In this document: piece after piece, positions 9,116 through 16,573 of the stretch
How the letters are laid out: each line of letters opens with the position of its first letter
Numbering within the stretch: position 1 is the first letter of the stretch
Assembly: GCA_038207265.1 (NCBI GenBank)
Contig: JBBQZZ010000004.1
Location: forward strand, 1-64,000
DNA length: 64,000 nucleotides
Direction of reading: 5' to 3'
Source: JACMLD01 sp038207265
GTDB lineage: Bacteria > Bacteroidota > Bacteroidia > Chitinophagales > Chitinophagaceae
Notes under the pieces: model-generated
Seen by the model: the letters and a program-made list of their open reading frames with translations, nothing else
Told to the model about the DNA's origin: nothing
Database searches by the model: none
Translations under genes and position numbers: made by a program

Positions 9116-10081
9116 TTATGAAATGGATTTTAAAATTTCAGCCAGTACAGCTTGCGCCGCCCATACGCGATTGGCAGCCTCCTGTGTTACAATACTATTG
9201 GTACCATCTAATATTTCGTCACTCAATTCCACATTTCTTCTCACCGGCAGGCAGTGCATTACTTTTGCATTATTGGTCAACTGCAATTTTTCATTGGTCA
9301 TCATCCAGTCCGGATCGTTACAATAAATTCTTCCGTAGTCAGTAAACGTGCTCCAATTTTTAACATACACAAAATCTGCATCCTTTAATGCTTCATCCTG
9401 GTTTTGAGTAATGCAGGCACCCTTTGTAAATTGTTGATCCAATTCATAGTCTTCCGGATGAGTAATCACGAAATCTGCTTCACCCCATGCATTTACCCAT
9501 TGTGAAAAACTATTGGCAACACATTGGGGTAACGGTTTTACATGCGGTGCCCATGTGAGTACAATTTTTGGTTTATGCTGAACCGGCGAACCAGTCATTG
9601 ATTCTTTTATGGTAATAATATCTGTTAAACTCTGCAAAGGATGAAGGGTGGCGCTTTCCAGGCTCACTACCGGAATACCTGCATATTTGATAAATTGTTT
9701 GATGTAGAGTTCACTGTAATCATCCTCCCTGTTTTTTAGCGAAGGAAAAGTGCGAATACAAAGGATGTCAAAATATTTTCCCATGATGGGGGCGGCATCT
9801 TTTACATGTTCTACAGTATTACCGCTCATGATGGCTTCTTCTTCAAACTCCAGTGCCCATCCATCTTGTCCTACATTGAATACAATCACTTCCATGCCCA
9901 GGTTTTGCGCGGCAATTTGTGTGCTCAGCCTGGTGCGCATGCTGGGATTCAGAAACAACAAACCAATGCGCTTATTCAAACCCAGTGTTTTATCTTTTAA
10001 AGGATTTAATTTATAAGCCAGTGCTTTTTGCACAATTGTATTGATATCGCTTACATCATTTACAGAAATAAATTGCTTCAA
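9116..10081 (-). CDS. argF': N-succinylornithine carbamoyltransferase (argF')
   Basis: Transfers the carbamoyl group to N-acylornithine, giving N-acylcitrulline. With a TTG start at 10081 it has 321 residues and begins MKQFISVNDV, which matches the start of the Bacteroides fragilis enzyme as I remember it. An open extension to a GTG at 10213 looks like translated spacer and is rejected. Visible motifs: SMRTR 47-51 (carbamoyl phosphate), HPLQ 147-150, HCLPVRR 276-282. The specificity residue, Glu92 in Xanthomonas acetylornithine transcarbamylase and Pro90 in the Bacteroides succinyl enzyme, is Val90 here (SGNTVEH). Published Glu92-to-Val mutants switch to succinylornithine, so I predict succinyl specificity. 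Confidence 0.9.
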   Translation of the reverse strand: MKQFISVNDVSDINTIVQKALAYKLNPLKDKTLGLNKRIGLLFLNPSMRTRLSTQIAAQNLGMEVIVFNVGQDGWALEFEEEAIMSGNTVEHVKDAAPIMGKYFDILCIRTFPSLKNREDDYSELYIKQFIKYAGIPVVSLESATLHPLQSLTDIITIKESMTGSPVQHKPKIVLTWAPHVKPLPQCVANSFSQWVNAWGEADFVITHPEDYELDQQFTKGACITQNQDEALKDADFVYVKNWSTFTDYGRIYCNDPDWMMTNEKLQLTNNAKVMHCLPVRRNVELSDEILDGTNSIVTQEAANRVWAAQAVLAEILKSIS

Positions 10082-10213
10082 TGTTGAAGAGGGTTTATGG
10101 TGAAAGAAATAATCGTCATACGTCAGTATTGAGTGGTGAGTCGAGAGTGGCACCAAAAGTACTTCACTACCTCTCAATGTGTGTTTTCCCTCTTGCCACT
10201 GGCTACTCCCCAC

Positions 10214-11365
10214 TTACGCCTTCACATTCATTATCTCCGCAATTGCTTCCTGCAACGCTTCCAAAAATTCATCCACCTGTTTTTTACTAATAGCGAGAGA
10301 CGGCAGCAACCTGATTACATTGGGTTTTGCTTCTCCCGTAAATACATTATAATCGTATAATAATTTTTTGCGCAGATCTTTCAGTTGTGGAGGAACATCA
10401 AATCCTATCATCAATCCCCGACCCCGTATGTTTTCAATACCATCGATTGTTTTCAAACGGTTCCTTATATACATACCGCGCTGCTTTGCCATTTCAAGCA
10501 GGTTTTCTTTTTCTATTACTTCCAGAACACCAAGTGCTGCTGCACATGCAAGTTGATTGCCACCAAATGTAGTACCCAGCATTCCATGTTTTGACTTTAT
10601 GTGCGGTGCAATGAGTATTCCGGCAACAGGGAAACCATTTCCCATCCCTTTTGCCATGGTATAGATATCTGCATTCACTCCTGCGGCATCATGAGAAAAA
10701 AATTGTCCGCTTCTTCCATAACCGCACTGCACACTGTCTGCAACATACACTGCACTGTATTCATCGCACAATGCACGAATCAGCTGAAGAAAACTTTCAT
10801 TGGCAACATTAATACCACCAACGCCCTGTATCCCTTCAATGATGACCGATGAAATTTCTTTACCCTGATCTTTAAAACATTCCGCCAATGCCTGTTCATC
10901 ATTGAATGGAAGAAATATAACATTGCCGGTTTGATTAACCGGCGCTACAATAGCGGGATTATCAGTTACTGCAACAGCCAGGGATGTGCGCCCATGAAAA
11001 GATTTAGTAAATGCAATTACCTTTTTTCTGCCGTTGTGAAAAGAAGCGAGCTTTAATGCATTCTCCGTTGCTTCGGCCCCACTGTTGCAAAGGAACAATT
11101 GGTAGTCTTTCTTGCCGCTTATGTCACCCAATTTATCAGCCAGTTCCTTTTGAATTGGAATATGAACCGAATTGGAATAGAATGCAATTTTATTCAGTTG
11201 CTCTTCAATTCTTCTTACCCAATGCGGATGTGTATGGCCGATGCTGATAACTGCATGTCCCCCGTACATATCAAGATACTGAACACCATTGTCATCCCAC
11301 ACATAAGAACCCTGGGCTTTTGTAATGGTTATGTTGTTGAGCGGGTAAACGTCGAATAAAGTCAT
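10214..11365 (-). CDS. argD: N-acylornithine aminotransferase
   Basis: PLP-dependent class III aminotransferase, 383 residues; makes N-acylornithine from the semialdehyde with glutamate as donor. Visible are NSGAEATENALKLA (cofactor phosphate region), FHGRT, ADSVQCGYGRSG (the Asp and Gln that contact PLP) and the Schiff-base Lys in MAKGMGNGFP, followed by GTTFGGNQLA. By context the substrate is likely the succinylated form. It lies upstream of argF' with a 132 bp spacer that contains GAGTGGTGAGT-type repeat words. Confidence 0.93.
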   Translation of the reverse strand: MTLFDVYPLNNITITKAQGSYVWDDNGVQYLDMYGGHAVISIGHTHPHWVRRIEEQLNKIAFYSNSVHIPIQKELADKLGDISGKKDYQLFLCNSGAEATENALKLASFHNGRKKVIAFTKSFHGRTSLAVAVTDNPAIVAPVNQTGNVIFLPFNDEQALAECFKDQGKEISSVIIEGIQGVGGINVANESFLQLIRALCDEYSAVYVADSVQCGYGRSGQFFSHDAAGVNADIYTMAKGMGNGFPVAGILIAPHIKSKHGMLGTTFGGNQLACAAALGVLEVIEKENLLEMAKQRGMYIRNRLKTIDGIENIRGRGLMIGFDVPPQLKDLRKKLLYDYNVFTGEAKPNVIRLLPSLAISKKQVDEFLEALQEAIAEIMNVKA

Positions 11366-11407
11366 CTTAATTTGGTTTAAGGTGAAAGTTATAAGGCATA
11401 AGGCCTG

Positions 11408-11752
11408 TTACTTTTCACCGCGTAAATATTTTAAAAAAGAAGTAAGCATCGCTCTTACTTCGTTAACAAGTTTATTTATAGTATCATAATCAGCCAGACT
11501 TATATGATTTAATTCAAAAGCTGAACAACAGCAATAGTCTGTTTCTTTTACTGACCCCACGGAATTATTCAGAAAATGTGCAAAATCTTTGTTTGTATAT
11601 CTACGGCACCCTTCAACTATGTTTAATGGTACAGATAGTACTGCACGCGGTAGTTGCGAGGTTAACGTATATCTTTCCTCTTTTGGAAATTTAACAGCAA
11701 TATTTTTTTTCACGTACATATACAATTCATGCGACTTTTTCCAAACATCCAT
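11408..11752 (-). CDS. Four-helix bundle protein (23S rRNA intervening-sequence family)
   Basis: 114 residues of the TIGR02436/S23 type, a small four-helix bundle whose genes are known from insertions in 23S rRNA of Leptospira and others and which occur alone in many Bacteroidota. Typical pieces are KFPKEERYTL and IVEGCRRYTNKDF. Its molecular role is unknown. It interrupts the arginine operon between argC and argD on the same strand and is flanked by TAAGG/TTTAAGG-rich spacer (11371-11402 and 11771-11790). A relative with an internal stop lies at 28794-29156. Nothing links it to arginine metabolism apart from position. Confidence 0.85.
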   Translation of the reverse strand: MDVWKKSHELYMYVKKNIAVKFPKEERYTLTSQLPRAVLSVPLNIVEGCRRYTNKDFAHFLNNSVGSVKETDYCCCSAFELNHISLADYDTINKLVNEVRAMLTSFLKYLRGEK

Positions 11753-11861
11753 TTTTTTATACTCTCTCCTAGTAATAGGTTTAAGGTTTGTTGCCAGTCA
11801 AATTGAATGATACTGCAAGCCTTACACCCTACTCCTTAGATCCTTAACCTGTAATTCCTTC

Positions 11862-12842
11862 TTAAAATGCTACTGCCTTTAGTCTCAGCCCCTCGGTCTC
11901 CTCAATACCCATCATCAAATTCATATTTTGTACCGCCTGGCCACTGGCGCCTTTTAATAAGTTATCAATTGCTGAATGAACTACCAATTTATTACCTGTT
12001 TGCTCTAATTGAATAACTGCTTTGTTGGTATTTACTACTTGCTTAAGACAAATTGGTTCTTCACTAATTGTAGTAAATGGATCTGATTTATAAAAATCCT
12101 TGTATGCGCCGATGAGTTCAGTTATCCCACGCCCGCATTGAACAATGGAACTAATAAATATTCCCCTCGTAAAATCACCTCTCCAGGGTACGAAGTTCAG
12201 ATCAATGCCATCGCCAGGTTGCAACTGTAATAAGGAAGCACCTATTTCTCCCAGGTGCTGATGCGTAAGCGTTTTATAAGCTTGTATATTATTGGCGCGC
12301 CAGCTAAAATGTGAAGAGTTACTCAAACTTTGTCCGGCCCCGGTAGAACCCGTAATACCTGTAGTATAAATATCTTTTAGTAAACCTTCTTTTGCCAATG
12401 GCAGCAAGCCCAATTGAATGGCTGTGGCAAAACAACCCGGATTAGCAATATTTTTTGCTGAAGCTATATGTCCCTTATTTAATTCTGGCAACCCATAAAT
12501 AAACTGACGATCTTTTATTTGTGCATTTGCCGCCAGCCGGAAATCCTGTGAAAGATCAATTATCCTGATATGATTAGAAATTTCATTGGCTGTTAAAAAT
12601 TTCTTCGCTTCACCATGACCCACACACAAAAACAAAACATCTATATCATCTTTCAGCACATCAGAAAATTGTAAAGATGTTTCACCCAGTAAATCCGGGT
12701 GAACAGTTGCAACAGCATTACCCGCATTACTTTTGCTATGCACAAAAACTATTTCGGCAAGTGGATGGTTAATCAGAAGCCTGATCAATTCTCCGCCCGT
12801 ATAACCGGCTCCGCCAATGATACCAATCCTGATTTTTTTCAT
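11862..12842 (-). CDS. argC: N-acyl-gamma-glutamyl-phosphate reductase
   Basis: NADPH-dependent reduction of N-acylglutamyl phosphate to the semialdehyde. 326 residues; Rossmann start IGIIGGAGYTGGELIRLL, catalytic Cys in NPGCFATA at about residue 137, and the GSTGAGQS segment that follows it. The start ATG at 12842 lies 1 bp after the cupin gene, so the two are translated from one message. Confidence 0.95.
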   Translation of the reverse strand: MKKIRIGIIGGAGYTGGELIRLLINHPLAEIVFVHSKSNAGNAVATVHPDLLGETSLQFSDVLKDDIDVLFLCVGHGEAKKFLTANEISNHIRIIDLSQDFRLAANAQIKDRQFIYGLPELNKGHIASAKNIANPGCFATAIQLGLLPLAKEGLLKDIYTTGITGSTGAGQSLSNSSHFSWRANNIQAYKTLTHQHLGEIGASLLQLQPGDGIDLNFVPWRGDFTRGIFISSIVQCGRGITELIGAYKDFYKSDPFTTISEEPICLKQVVNTNKAVIQLEQTGNKLVVHSAIDNLLKGASGQAVQNMNLMMGIEETEGLRLKAVAF

Positions 12843-12843
12843 A

Positions 12844-13191
12844 TCAAATACAATTGAACCTGTCGTTATTGGTTGACGGTTGTGAACTCAAGATAAATTC
12901 AATATCCGCTGCTGTCTTATTAGATATGCGGTGTTTCTTACCAGCTGCTATATGAAATCCCTGTCCTGCTGCTACGGTAAATTGATCATCTCCCACTTCA
13001 AAGCAGGCCGTTCCTTCCAGTATAAAAAAGAATTGCTGTGCATTATTATGATAGTGTAATACTTCTGAAGAGTTTGCCGGCATTCGTTCCTGCTTTACCG
13101 ATAAATCCTTGGTATCTGCCAAAACCCAACCCTCACAAGCGGCCCCCCATTGATAATGTTTAATGCTGTTATCTTTAGAGACAATACTCAT
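12844..13191 (-). CDS. Small cupin protein inside the arginine operon
   Basis: 115 residues forming a single cupin barrel: EVLHYHNNAQQFFFILEG carries the His-x-His-like and Glu positions of cupin motif 1, and GQGFHIAAGKKHRI is motif 2. The partner metal and substrate are unknown. Its ATG overlaps the argG stop by 4 bp (13188-13191) and its end almost touches argC, so it is firmly co-translated with arginine genes. It might bind a pathway metabolite or act as a sensor or an isomerase; that is speculation. Confident as a gene, not as to function. Confidence 0.85.
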   Translation of the reverse strand: MSIVSKDNSIKHYQWGAACEGWVLADTKDLSVKQERMPANSSEVLHYHNNAQQFFFILEGTACFEVGDDQFTVAAGQGFHIAAGKKHRISNKTAADIEFILSSQPSTNNDRFNCI

Positions 13192-14438
13192 TTGTTAGTT
13201 TCTTTTACCTGGTGATAGATCATGGTCTGGTTACCGAAAATTTTACTGAACCCTCTTACATCTTCACCGCTCCATCCATTGTTCATTTCACCATACTTAC
13301 CAAATCGGCTGTTCATTAAATCATATACAGATTCTATCCCGGTTACCTGGAAGCGATAAGGTTGTAACTGAACAAATACTGATCCGGTTACATTTTGCTG
13401 GCTGTTGATAAAGAAAGCCTCAATATCGCGCATAACAGGATCCAGGATTTGTCCTTCATGCATCCAGTTGCCGTAAAACTGTGCCAGTTGATCTTTCCAC
13501 TGCAATTGCCATTTGGTGAGTACATGTTTTTCAAGCGCGTGATGTGCTTTCAATATTATCATGGGAGCAGCTGCTTCAAACCCCACCCGGCCTTTGATTC
13601 CAATGATGGTATCTCCTACATGAATATCGCGGCCAATTGCAAAAGGACCGGCAATTGATTGTAAATATTGAATGGCTTCAGATGGATGATCAAAAGTATT
13701 TTCGTCCACTTTTTTCAATTCCCCTTTTACAAACCCAAGTTCAATATTTCTTTCGCCGGATGCCGTTAATTGTGTGGGCCAGGCAGATTCCGGCAAAATA
13801 CCCTTACTGTTCAAAGTTTCCTTACCTCCCACGCTGGTTCCCCAAAGTCCTTTATTTATTGAATAAACTGCTTTTTCAAAATTCATTTCCACAGCTTTCG
13901 ATTTCAGGTAGTCTATCTCTGCTTCTCTGCTCAATTTAAGATCACGGATAGGTGTAATAATTTCAACACCCGGTATCATGATATTAAAAATCATATCGAA
14001 CCTTACCTGGTCATTACCCGCACCTGTACTTCCATGCGCCACTGCATCTGCATTTAATTTCTTTACGTGTTCTGCTATATGCAATGCCTGGCTCAATCTT
14101 TCAGCGCTAACACTCAGCGGATAGGTATTATTTTTTAAACAGTTTCCAAAAATCAGGTACTTAATGATACCGTCGTAATATCCTTTAACTGCATTTACGC
14201 TGGTATGTGTTTTTACGCCCAGCTTATATGCGTGGGTTTCAATTTTTTTTAGTTCTTCCTCTGTAAACCCACCCGTATTCACAATTACAGAATGCACTTC
14301 ATAACCCTTGTCTTCATCCAGGTATTTAACACAGAAAGTTGTATCTAAACCGCCACTGAATCCTAAAACCACTTTCTTTACTCCTGTGTTTTCAGCGTCA
14401 GGAAACCTTTGAGTATTTCTTATATTATTCAGACTCAT
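13188..14438 (-). CDS. argG: Argininosuccinate synthase
   Basis: Joins citrulline and aspartate using ATP. 416 residues; the PP-loop SGGLDTTFCVKYL lies near the N terminus, followed by HGSTGAGNDQVRFD, the citrulline/aspartate site of the family. The C-terminal part is somewhat divergent from E. coli or Bacillus ArgG, but the motifs are intact. It is the second gene of the operon, 47 bp after the GNAT gene, and overlaps the cupin start by 4 bp. Confidence 0.95.
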   Translation of the reverse strand: MSLNNIRNTQRFPDAENTGVKKVVLGFSGGLDTTFCVKYLDEDKGYEVHSVIVNTGGFTEEELKKIETHAYKLGVKTHTSVNAVKGYYDGIIKYLIFGNCLKNNTYPLSVSAERLSQALHIAEHVKKLNADAVAHGSTGAGNDQVRFDMIFNIMIPGVEIITPIRDLKLSREAEIDYLKSKAVEMNFEKAVYSINKGLWGTSVGGKETLNSKGILPESAWPTQLTASGERNIELGFVKGELKKVDENTFDHPSEAIQYLQSIAGPFAIGRDIHVGDTIIGIKGRVGFEAAAPMIILKAHHALEKHVLTKWQLQWKDQLAQFYGNWMHEGQILDPVMRDIEAFFINSQQNVTGSVFVQLQPYRFQVTGIESVYDLMNSRFGKYGEMNNGWSGEDVRGFSKIFGNQTMIYHQVKETNK

Positions 14439-14485
14439 TAATATTTGTTTTGAAAAATGAATAAACGCTGAATCCTGAAATTGTT

Positions 14486-15211
14486 TTAGAAGCTGAAATA
14501 GTTAAAAATAGATTTTAACCGGCTGGCCCCGGTGTTGGTTCCGCTGTTACTATTATTATTGTCTTTACCTGTCAGCCATTTCAACAACCTGCTTTGCTTT
14601 ATTTTCATAAAGCGTTCGTATAATTTAGAATGCGCTTTGAAATCTTCTGCGGTTTCGCGTGGCTCGAAATGATCTTTGGGATCATAAAGCATGGCCGTGC
14701 ACATACAATTTTTCCGTTCCTTACTCATTAATATATCGTAGTTCACACAACTCTTGCAGCCCGCCCAGAATGCTTCATCCTGGGTCAATTCAGAATAGGT
14801 TACGGGTTCATATCCCAATTCAGAATTAATTTTCATTACTGCAAGCCCGGTTGTAAGACCAAATAATTTTGCATCGGGATATTTTTCACGGCTCAGGTTA
14901 AAGATGCGCTTCTTAATGGACTTGGCAACCCCGCTTTTGCGATAAGCAGGTGCTACAATTAAACCACTATTGGCAACATATTCACCATGGCTCCAGGTTT
15001 CAATGTAACAAAAGCCCACCCATTCTCCGGATTTTGTAATTGCAATCACTGCCTTGCCTTCTTCAATCTTCTGTTCTATGTATTGAGGACTACGTTTGGC
15101 AATTCCTGTACCCCTGGCCATTGCACTGCTCTCCATTTCCGACGTAATGGTAGATGCGTATATTCTATCTTCAGGCGTAGCCACCTTTATAATGATCTGC
15201 TGATTGTCCAC
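14486..15211 (-). CDS. GNAT acyltransferase, candidate N-acylglutamate synthase
   Basis: 241 residues, first gene of the arginine operon, GTG start at 15211. The GNAT acyl-CoA site is visible as LIVAPAYRKSGVAKSIKKR (residues 84-102). After it come four cysteines in two pairs, CKSC and CMC, and a tail rich in Asn/Ser/Gly ending FNYFSF. No classical argA or argJ is present in the cluster, and the other arg steps are complete, so this is the natural candidate for the first step, glutamate plus succinyl-CoA (or acetyl-CoA). I recall genetic work in Bacteroides pointing to a GNAT gene in the same role, but I could not check it here. Function is inferred from context. Confidence 0.78.
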   Translation of the reverse strand: MDNQQIIIKVATPEDRIYASTITSEMESSAMARGTGIAKRSPQYIEQKIEEGKAVIAITKSGEWVGFCYIETWSHGEYVANSGLIVAPAYRKSGVAKSIKKRIFNLSREKYPDAKLFGLTTGLAVMKINSELGYEPVTYSELTQDEAFWAGCKSCVNYDILMSKERKNCMCTAMLYDPKDHFEPRETAEDFKAHSKLYERFMKIKQSRLLKWLTGKDNNNSNSGTNTGASRLKSIFNYFSF

Positions 15212-15445
15212 GATTAAATAAAATTTGATAATTGGATGACCAATCCTGGATAATAGTAAAAGATTCCGGGGGAATATTTCACTGATAGGGGCCCTGGTTA
15301 GCGGCTCGTCCTATCAGCAACCACGTCGCGGTCGCGGGAGAAAGTAAAAACAACGCCTTGTAAAGTACACTGCTGTGTTTACAATGGCGGTATGGTTTGT
15401 TTTGTTTGTCAACTTTAGTTCAGCATTTAATGATTCAACTATTGT
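15212..15445 (-). promoter_or_regulatory. Structured leader of the arginine operon
   Basis: About 230 nt separate the predicted transcription start (near 15445) from the GNAT start. The leader holds a GC-rich block unlike its surroundings. An 8-bp stem CTGATAGG/CCTATCAG (15310-15317 with 15282-15289) has a 20-nt loop; AACCA in that loop (15295-15299) can pair with TGGTT just upstream (15319-15323), giving either a pseudoknot or a competing structure. A small ATTCC-CCC-GGAAT hairpin at 15263-15275 precedes a short U run. Together with an Arg-rich reading frame this suggests arginine-dependent attenuation, which is inference. Confidence 0.45.
15314..15370 (-). CDS. Candidate Arg-rich leader peptide
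   Basis: GTG-started frame of 18 residues, MYFTRRCFYFLPRPRRGC, with five Arg codons (AGG CGT, CGA, CGA CGT). Its TGA stop lies inside the first arm of the CTGATAGG hairpin, so a ribosome stalled on the Arg codons would alter that fold. The same frame is open further upstream, with a TTG that would give 32 residues. It could equally be chance coding in a GC-rich structured RNA. Confidence 0.35.
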   Translation of the reverse strand: MYFTRRCFYFLPRPRRGC

Positions 15446-15451
15446 GAAACG

Positions 15452-15485
15452 CAAAAGTATAATTTTTGTGTATAAATGCACCAAA
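15452..15485 (-). promoter_or_regulatory. Predicted promoter of the arginine operon
   Basis: Minus-strand -33 box TTTG (15482-15485) and -7 box TACTTTTG (15452-15459), which matches TAnnTTTG, with 22 nt between them. The Bacteroidota consensus spacer is about 19 nt with some tolerance. It predicts a start near 15445. Confidence 0.55.
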
Positions 15486-15600
15486 TAATTTACTAAAGCT
15501 TTGTTACTTGTACTAACAGATGTTATTATGTTGCCGGCTGCAGTAAGTATGAACAACAATGTTGCCTCGCACACTTGTACAGTTGAAAGGCGATTCTGCA

Positions 15601-15631
15601 CCTAATGGCAAATTTCACACCAACCATTAGG
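15601..15631. repeat. Perfect 8-bp inverted repeat upstream of the arginine promoter
   Basis: CCTAATGG (15601-15608) and CCATTAGG (15624-15631) with 15 nt between. It lies between the terminator of the secreted-protein gene and the arginine promoter. It could be an operator for a dimeric regulator, but the distance to the promoter (more than 110 bp) is long. Confidence 0.35.
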
Positions 15632-15640
15632 GTGCAGGAC

Positions 15641-15675
15641 AAAAAAAATCCCGCCGGTATACACCAACGGGATTT
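15641..15675 (-). terminator. Intrinsic terminator of the secreted-protein gene
   Basis: Stem AAATCCCG/CGGGATTT (15646-15653 with 15668-15675), followed in the minus direction by a U run (plus-strand A tract 15641-15648). It sits about 30 nt beyond the stop codon at 15704. Confidence 0.8.
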
Positions 15676-15703
15676 ACTTGCTTGTTCTTAAATCTTATTA
15701 CAC

Positions 15704-16111
15704 TTATAATTTAGCTATCACAACATCTTCAACAACCTTGGTGCTATTGCTTACTTTGTAAACAGTTGTTTGGTTGGTTACTTTGTTGGTAACTTCAAAA
15801 GTTGTTCCGGTAAATATTTCAGCATCTGCGGCATCCAGCTTAAATCTTTTGGAAATATTTTCGCCAGACACTTTTTCAGTATACAAAACATTACCTGAAG
15901 CTTCTTTGATGGTGATTACATATTCACCTGAAACACTGTTATTCAAATTCAGTTGAAATACTGGCAAGCTTTCGCTTTTACCTACAAATTTCAATTCTGA
16001 AGGAACATCAGATTTTTTGTCGGCTGCAAACGATGTATTGTTTACGCCAAGTGTAATAACTGTTGCCAGTGCCATTGCGGCCATTTTGTAATTGCTCATA
16101 ACTTTTTTCAT
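15704..16111 (-). CDS. Secreted hypothetical protein, beta-rich
   Basis: 135 residues from ATG at 16111. A clear signal peptide ends at about NNTSFA-ADKK (cleavage near residue 29). The mature part alternates short beta-type stretches (YVITIKEASG, VLYTEKVSG, TFEVTN, TVYKVS), which suggests a small Ig-like or transthyretin-like exported domain. An open extension upstream to 16201 is rejected because it would bury the signal peptide. Single gene with its own terminator. Function not recognised. Confidence 0.75.
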   Translation of the reverse strand: MKKVMSNYKMAAMALATVITLGVNNTSFAADKKSDVPSELKFVGKSESLPVFQLNLNNSVSGEYVITIKEASGNVLYTEKVSGENISKRFKLDAADAEIFTGTTFEVTNKVTNQTTVYKVSNSTKVVEDVVIAKL

Positions 16112-16573
16112 AAAGAGAATTTTAAGATTAATGATTAAATAATAGTTCAGTTTGTCTGATAAAAAAATTTGTATACGGCTGCAAAACGTGAAGGCAAACA
16201 AACGAATGATATGTGCAAGAAGGGAGTAAAGTTTCCCGGTACGTTAGAAATAAGCCAGTCTGTTGCGACTGTTTCGTTTGATGATGTAAAAGTAATGCGC
16301 GCAGTAACAGCATTCAAACCAACTTAATGAAGAATCTGGTATCCTGAACTTCGGGTATACATGGCTGAAACCCTTGTTAATGCTGCATTTGTGCAATATA
16401 ATAAAATGATGCCCAAAGAAAAATCAACAGCCTTTGTTAAGTTTTTATTAACTGTATTTACTTGAATTCACCCATAGACATTGTAAAATCACGTAGGTAA
16501 ACAGCAGTGTATTGCCTTAATAAAATCCGGGGTAATAGATAAATTGATGGGTGATGTAATGATTACAGGATGA
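16112..16573. other. Gap upstream of the secreted-protein gene
   Basis: No convincing gene. It must contain the promoter of the secreted-protein gene: TTTG at 16197-16200 (minus strand), then 19 nt and TATACAAA, has the right spacing but a poor -7 box. No hairpin with a U run was seen for the GH3-like gene that ends at 16574. Confidence 0.4.

Noticed and set aside
10082..10213. N-terminal extension of ArgF' from a GTG
   Set aside because: The added residues are translated spacer repeat words; the TTG start gives the family length and N terminus.
15314..15601. 95-codon minus-strand frame upstream of the GNAT gene
   Set aside because: Starts upstream of the predicted promoter and has no family features; only its last 18 codons are kept as a candidate leader peptide.
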